DNA of 64,000 nucleotides from Aquanectria penicillioides (lineage: Eukaryota; Ascomycota; Sordariomycetes; Hypocreales; Nectriaceae), in the NCBI GenBank assembly GCA_003415625.1, contig PYIU01000009.1, forward strand, positions 3,162,001-3,226,000, written 5' to 3'. Each line of letters opens with the position of its first letter. Position 1 is the first letter of the stretch. This document shows positions 58,574 to 64,000 of this stretch, in pieces. The translations under genes and the position numbers were made by a program. The notes beneath the pieces are model-generated. The model was not told where the DNA came from. It was given only the letters and a program-made list of their open reading frames with translations, and searched no databases.

Positions 58574-60020
58574 ATGTTTCGATCTCTCGCTTTCGCTACT
58601 CTACTGAGTGCCAGCTCTGTTCTGGCCACCACAAGCTGCTCTGCTAGCAGCCACTGTCCCAAAGACACACCATGCTGCTCCAGTAAGTTAAAAAAACACT
58701 TAAATGCTATGCCGATATGATCTTGTATTAATCCCGATATTTAGCATATGGCGAGTGCGGTGTTGGCGCGTATTGCCTCGGCGGATGCGATCCCACCATG
58801 TCGTACTCTCTTGATTCATGCATGCCCGCCCCCGTATGCAAGGACCGAACCCTCACCATGGACTCGCTGGACCGCGTCGCTGATATCAGCGATTATCTTG
58901 GAAATTCCACCGATGCTGATTGGATGTCTTCCGGATATCCCCTCCTGTACAAGGGCAACACGCTCCTAACTATGCCGGAGGACAGCTCTGGTACCGTTTT
59001 GTCTTCTACTGTTTACATGTGGTATGGAAATGCCAAAGCGCGACTCAAGACTAGCCGTGGTGCTGGTGTTGTGACAGCTTTTATTCTGTTCTCGGATGTC
59101 AAGGACGAAATCGATTTTGAGTTCATCGGAGTCGACCTCGAGACCGCCCAGACCAACTACTTCTTCCAAGGAATCACGACTTGTTAGTAACCTCAATATC
59201 TGGGATTAGTCCAGAACAGTAGTTGATTAACCACTGCTAACACTCCTCAGACCCAACGCACGCTGAAAACCTCACTATGAGTGATAGCTTCAACAATTTC
59301 CACGATTACGAGATCCGCTGGACCCCTGACAAGATCGAGTGGTATATCGACGACACTCTTGGCCGCACCTTGAACAAGGAAGATACCTGGAACGAGACGA
59401 CGCAGAATTTCGATTTCCCTCAGACTCCCGCTCGTGTCCAGCTCTCGCTTTGGCCCGGAGGCCTTTCTACGAACGCCGCAGGTACCATTGCTTGGGCCGG
59501 AGGTGAAATTGATTGGGACAGTTCTGACATCCAGAACTATGGATACTACTATGCCACCTTTTCCGAGGTCACCATCGAGTGCTACAACGCCACCTCTGCT
59601 CCTGGAACCAACTCGGGGACTAGCTACACCTACAGCAGCTCGCGAGCTACAAACGACACTGTTGTTGATGGCGATGAGAGCACCATTCTCTCGTCCTTCC
59701 AGGCTACCGGACTCGACCCTACCAAGGGAGCAAAGTCGTCCTCGAAAACGGACACTGTCCCCGGGGGCAGCTCCTCAGGAAACGATCACAGCAGCGACGA
59801 CGACAGTGATAGCAGCAGCAGCAGCAGTGACTCAAGCGCCAGCTCGAGTTCGTCTGCCACTGCATCAATTGATGCAGCCAATTGCAAGACCACAACATTC
59901 AACCAGGCATGCGATAGCTCTAGTACGCAGAGCAGTACGAGCAGCGCTATTCGAACTAACCTTGGGGCATTGTCCTTCATTATCGCCATTACCTTTGCGA
60001 TGGTGATATTCACTGTATAG
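58574..60020 (+). CDS. Crh-type GPI-anchored transglycosidase (GH16)
   Basis: Cell-wall transglycosidase of the Crh1/Utr2 family (GH16, subfamily 18), which links chitin to beta-glucan at the plasma membrane or wall. Three exons, 58574-58682, 58745-59182 and 59251-60020; 438 residues; introns 62 bp (GTAAGT..TTAG) and 68 bp (GTTAGT..CCTCAG). The product has a signal peptide (about residues 1-18), a Cys-rich chitin-binding-like N-terminus (CPKDTPCCS, CGVGAYC, CLGGCDP), the catalytic motif DEIDFEF at about 155-161, an aromatic patch with WTPDKIEWYID, an extended Ser/Asp-rich region coded by AGC repeats and a hydrophobic C-terminus for GPI addition. N-glycosylation sites (NST, NAT, NDT) are visible. 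Length and domain order are normal for the family. Confidence 0.95.
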
Positions 60021-60518
60021 TATTAATTAGCATTCAAGAATAACATTAAATAATGAGGCCTTATGCCATTGACGTTTCCTTCAAATTCTTCTCTTCTTTT
60101 ATTTCATTTCGCTTGGATATACCCGAGTCTTGTCAGCGTTTCTTAACCTCTGGTGGCTCTTTCATCTATTCTGAATCAAAATGGCACAACATGTCTGACT
60201 TGGGCTTTGTAATGGTTGTTGGAAACCAGACTCTGATTCGTGACTCTTGATTTGGCACATGTTTCACAAACTCACACATCGGCAGTGGAGTAGACCCTGG
60301 GATCGAGTCACTCGCGTACTCATATTTTTCTCCTTTCATCATCCATTCTAGTATAGTGCTTTCATCATTGATACATTATTATTAAGCAATATTGAATTCA
60401 CAGAAATAAAACAAAAAGGTTTTCATATCATCATGTCATGGCAGTTCAATTTACAAAAATATGGAAGCCTAGGAAATAGATTAAGAGTTCACCTCCAAAA
60501 GAATACGTAGCCCGCTAC
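60021..60518. other. Convergent 3' spacer
   Basis: About 500 bases between the Crh gene and the AAA ATPase gene, which converge. It should hold both terminators; several AATAAA-like words occur. Nothing else seen. Confidence 0.5.
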
Positions 60519-63363
60519 TTATTCGTCCTGTTGATGGAAAGTACCTCGAAGCGGCAGCTCCGTGTCATAGTTTCCCGCCTCCTTCTTCATGTGTTTATCA
60601 AAGCTCTGCGTCGACATTTGGACCTTCTCGAACCAAGTGCGGTCTAAAATGGGGGCCGCAGCAGGGAGCTGGCCGCGGCTACGGGCTAGCTGAGCCTGGT
60701 CAGAGTAGTTGTGAAGCGCCAAGCTGGAGGCGATCTGGAAAGCACTTCGGATCTGGCGACCATTCCAGCATCCGGTGGATCTCGCGAGCTCCTCGTAGTG
60801 CTTGGTTGCGAAATCGATGATTTCGCTTTCCTTGATGATCAAGGCCGGCTCGCCGGTCATACGATGGCGCTCTGCCTCGATCTCCTTGAGCTTTGAGATG
60901 TTGAGGCGGAAGATTTCCCGAGTCTGGGTCTTGTCCAGGGGTGGCTGAAGGAAATTGTTAGCTCACATGTTAGAATGTAAAGAAGGAGGGCATTTCGGTG
61001 AAGGGGATGCTTACGTAGTACAGGGACAGATGGATACGAGACTTGAAAGCCTCGTCGATAGTGCCCACACGGTTGGTCGTCAGGAACAGAAGACCGTTGT
61101 AGTACTCCAGAACTCGAAGGAACACCGAAACCAGGGCGTTTCTCTTCATGTCCTGCTTGGAACGCTGGGACAGGAAGACATCTGCCTCATCGAGCAGAAG
61201 AACGCAATCCCACAGGTGAGCCAGTCGGAACACGTTCTTCAGCGAGGACTCGACGTCGTGCGGCGTCAGACCAAGATCACCACATGTGATGACGAAGAGC
61301 GGCTTCTGGTTCTCCATAGCAACGGCCTCTGCCGTTGCAGTCTTTCCGACTCCAGGAACACCATGGAGCAGAACGACAAGACCACGACCCTTGCCCTGGA
61401 TCAAATCCTGCCCAGGACCCTCAGTGGCAGCGTCGGCATAGCGACGCTCGAGAACCTTGCGCTGGAAATGCGACATGACCAGGCCGCGCACAACATCCTT
61501 GTATTCACGCTGGATTCGAAGGTTCTCAAAGACTCCGGGCTCCCGGCGCACAGGCTTGAGGAGGTTCAGGTCCACGGGGAGGAAGCGGCGCTCTCGGAGG
61601 GCGTAGGCAAACATACGCTTGGGGAGCAGCACCAGATCCTCATCACGGAGCTCCAGGGCCTTGGGGTTTGTCTCGAACGTACGAGAGCCGTGAACGCGGG
61701 CTCGCAAGAACGAGTCGAGGCTGATGTTCTCACGGCGCTGGCGGAGCTCGACTCCGTCAGCCTTCTGGACGATTTCGTTCTGAGCATAAGCTCGGGACTG
61801 CCGTGATCCGTCAAACCAGTGCTGGATCGGCATGTCGTCATCCTCAATCTCGCACCGAATCGACTTGTTCACCGTCAGGCGGTGGAACTTGGGTCTCCAA
61901 TCAGGCATCTTCTGGTAAGCCTCTCGGAGATCGACGATGACATCACTCTCGACGAACTCAGGATGACGCATCTTCTCGTAGTCCTCGTTGTCCAAGATCT
62001 CATCATCTGGCTCGGTGTTATCGGCAGGAGGGTTCCTGGTCAAAGTCCAGGCGCTGTGCTGCTGGTGACGATCCTCGAGGAAGTTGAGGAACTTGCTGCC
62101 TTGGTCCTTGAGCGAGTCAAGGAGCTGAGTGTGGCCATCGCGATATCGGATCGGGAACACTTCCAACGACTCGATCTGGCGCTCGCCAACGAAGGCCTCA
62201 ATCTCAAACTTGCGTCGCACAGCGCCAAAGTTTGCACCATCATTGTCGATGTAGTAGGCGTAAATCTTGAACTGGGTGTTGTCGGGCTGCTGGAACTCAT
62301 CCGCAAAGAAATCCCACCCGGAGGAGTGGAACGCCGTCTGCGGCTCTGGGGTCTTGATTCTGTAAATCCGCCAGACTTCGTGATAGCGGCCGCCAGTCTC
62401 GCCTGCAGCTGGCATGTAAATAAGATCGCCGACGCGGAAAAGAGACCAGAGGTCGTCAAACTTGACTCGATCCACATCGCCACCGTCGAAACGGGTGTAT
62501 TGGGGCATAACTTCCTTGTCGATGAAGTTGACGTAGCAACGCATGTCCCGCAGAGCCTCGGGGCTGTCCATGAGGCTGTCAAAGTCCTCGTCAGCATTTG
62601 AGTCAACCGACTGGATGGACTCGGTGTCATCGTCCTTGTCCTCAGAGTTGACGTCTCCGTCCTCGACGACCTCGACCTCAGCATCTTCGCTGCTGGATTC
62701 GCCCACGACCTCGACCTCCTCATCCTCATCCAGCTCCTCAAAATCGGCCCACTTCTCCTCGAGAGTGGACAGAATCTCGCGCATCTTGGGCTGGAGGTAG
62801 ACCAAGGCCTTGAAAGGCCTCACAAAGGTACGGGGAGTGGACCTCTGCTCAGTGTCGTTGAGCAGCGATGTCAAATGTCCAAGGACGGGCTGTGACTGGA
62901 CACGGATGCGGTGGATCTCGGTGTCAGAGGACTGCAGACCCTCATTCTTTTTGTCTCGGCGGGAGGGCTTCTCGTGAACAAACTTTCTCTGGTTAGAAGG
63001 GCCATTTTCACGGAGGTTGAGATAGGTCTGGCGGAGGCGAGCGAGATCCTCGCGGCGACGGTAGCCGTGCTCGCGGCGGATCTGGGCCTGAAGACCAGGC
63101 CCCGCCATCAGGACATCGACAGCATAGTCGGGCTCGTCAATATCCTGGAATCGATTCTTGAAGTTCTCAAAGTTGACCTTGCGAACTTCAGGAATCTTGG
63201 GGCGCCACTTCGCAGCGGTTCGGCGGCGGTCAGCGAGGATTCGCTCTCGGCGCTCAGCTTCCTTCTGAGCAGCAATAAAGTCGGGATCATTGTCACGATG
63301 AGTCCGCGCCTGATACGGGCGTCGGCCGCCGCGCTTAGACGACTTTTGCGGAGTTCGTCCCAT
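60519..63363 (-). CDS. Large AAA ATPase with DUF7025-like region
   Basis: Two exons, 61015-63363 and 60519-60944, separated by a 70-bp intron (GTAAGC..TTCAG); 924 residues. From N to C: a basic start (MGRTPQKSSKRGGRR), helical regions, an acidic Glu/Asp-rich stretch (about residues 210-280), a DUF7025-like domain (about 300-420, VGDLIYMPAAG...HEVWRIYRI), and an AAA+ module with Walker A HGVPGVGKTATAEA at about 673-686, Walker B LLLDEADVF at about 725 and an LTTNR sensor motif. The C-terminal part looks like the AAA lid. Family members are probably nucleotide-driven remodelling factors; the client is unknown. The first ATG in good context is at 63363; a longer frame begins at 63408. Confidence 0.9.
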
Positions 63364-64000
63364 GGTGAATGTAAGAAGTTGGTTGAGGGTGATAGATGTA
63401 GCGACCAAGTTGAGTAGTTCTCGACTAGGTCTTGGTCTTGAAGGTCAAGTCAAGATGAGGAAGAGGCAGCATTGTAATCTGGGAGTCAATTGAAGTATAT
63501 ATAAACATGTCAGAAACCTAATTCCTAACCAAGACAATGAATCTATTGGACAATCAATAGCTCTCTCTAGCTTTCAGCTCCCTCTGGATCACAGCGCTGA
63601 CTCAGACCGGTTTCATAGCGTTGCTTTGCCTAGTTGCTTACAGCAAGGCGCAGGCAGCAGCACGGCTCAGAAGCAACGCGAGGCGATTCAGACCCACATC
63701 CCATCAGCCTTTATGCGCCGCTTACACGGGCAGTCTCGATGCGGTTAGCGAAGATGTCGATTTTAGGCAACCCGACCAGGCTAGTTTTGTTTGCCTCTCA
63801 AGAGAAATATGTAGGGTTGCTGCTTGAGGAGCGGATGAGAAGCCTGAGCCTCTGCTGCCTTGGATAGCATGGCCTTTGCTTGTGCGGAGATCGATGCGCT
63901 AGGCAGAGCGCTCGTTCTATCACAGGGCGGGAGACAGACCGGGGGTTGCATCCCGCTGCAAGATCGTATATTTATACCCCTGTGGAATAATGGCTTACTC
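63364..64000. promoter_or_regulatory. Promoter region of the AAA ATPase, no gene seen
   Basis: The 640 bases upstream of the leftward AAA gene extend to the window end. Around 63535-63560 there are ATTGG and CAAT words on both strands. Frames near 63621-63867 are not convincing. A gene may begin beyond the window edge. Confidence 0.4.

Noticed and set aside
60955..61806. Long rightward frame of 283 codons
   Set aside because: It is the antisense of the AAA ATPase exon and has low-complexity charged composition; the AAA motifs and splice fit prove the opposite strand is coding.

Overview
The window looks like genomic DNA of a filamentous ascomycete (Pezizomycotina). Most multi-exon genes carry short introns of about 47-80 bp with GT..AG ends and CTRAY-type branch points. 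The gene families are typically fungal: Zn2Cys6 and bZIP/DUF3425 regulators, DUF3176, a PDR-type ABC transporter, a Crh-type GPI transglycosidase and an acetylxylan esterase with a fungal CBM1. A TA-rich, CpA/TpG-poor block at the left edge looks like DNA hit by repeat-induced point mutation (RIP). The species cannot be fixed from the sequence alone. All exon boundaries below were deduced by hand from reading frame, splice signals and family conservation.

Layout. 1-0.84 kb: RIP-like AT-rich block. 1.4-6.8 kb: a coactosin-like ADF-H gene and an F-box gene, then two decayed genes (DUF3176 and a fungal regulator). 8.9-15.5 kb: an F-box protein with PPxY and Cys-pair motifs, a small Cys/Pro membrane protein, and a Ser/Thr kinase with a long disordered tail. 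16.7-24.8 kb: a probable catabolic cluster of nitrilase, sugar-type MFS permease, Zn2Cys6 activator and a fumarase/PcaB-superfamily lyase. 25-32.4 kb: a coiled-coil protein, an Hsp70-like (HSPA12-type) ATPase and an unknown protein with an N-terminal hydrophobic segment. 33-34.2 kb: acetylxylan esterase. 35.1-56 kb: an accessory region rich in transporters, dehydrogenases and broken genes, namely an amino-acid permease pseudogene, an acetoacetate-decarboxylase-like gene with an early stop, an MFS transporter, an SDR, a second MFS transporter, a PDR-type ABC transporter with a homopolymer frameshift, a second SDR with eroded glycines, and a DUF3425 regulator pseudogene. 58.5-63.4 kb: a Crh-type cell-wall transglycosidase and a large AAA ATPase.

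Two themes stand out. The first is the 16.7-24.8 kb cluster, where hydrolase, permease, regulator and lyase could together take up and degrade one nitrile- or amide-derived compound; the substrate is not known. The second is gene decay. At least five otherwise recognisable genes are stopped by codons that one transition can explain (CAA/CAG to TAA/TAG, CGA to TGA, TGG to TAG). That is what RIP or its leakage produces, and it suggests a fast-evolving accessory segment. No RNA gene, CRISPR array, secondary-metabolite core enzyme or intact transposon was found.
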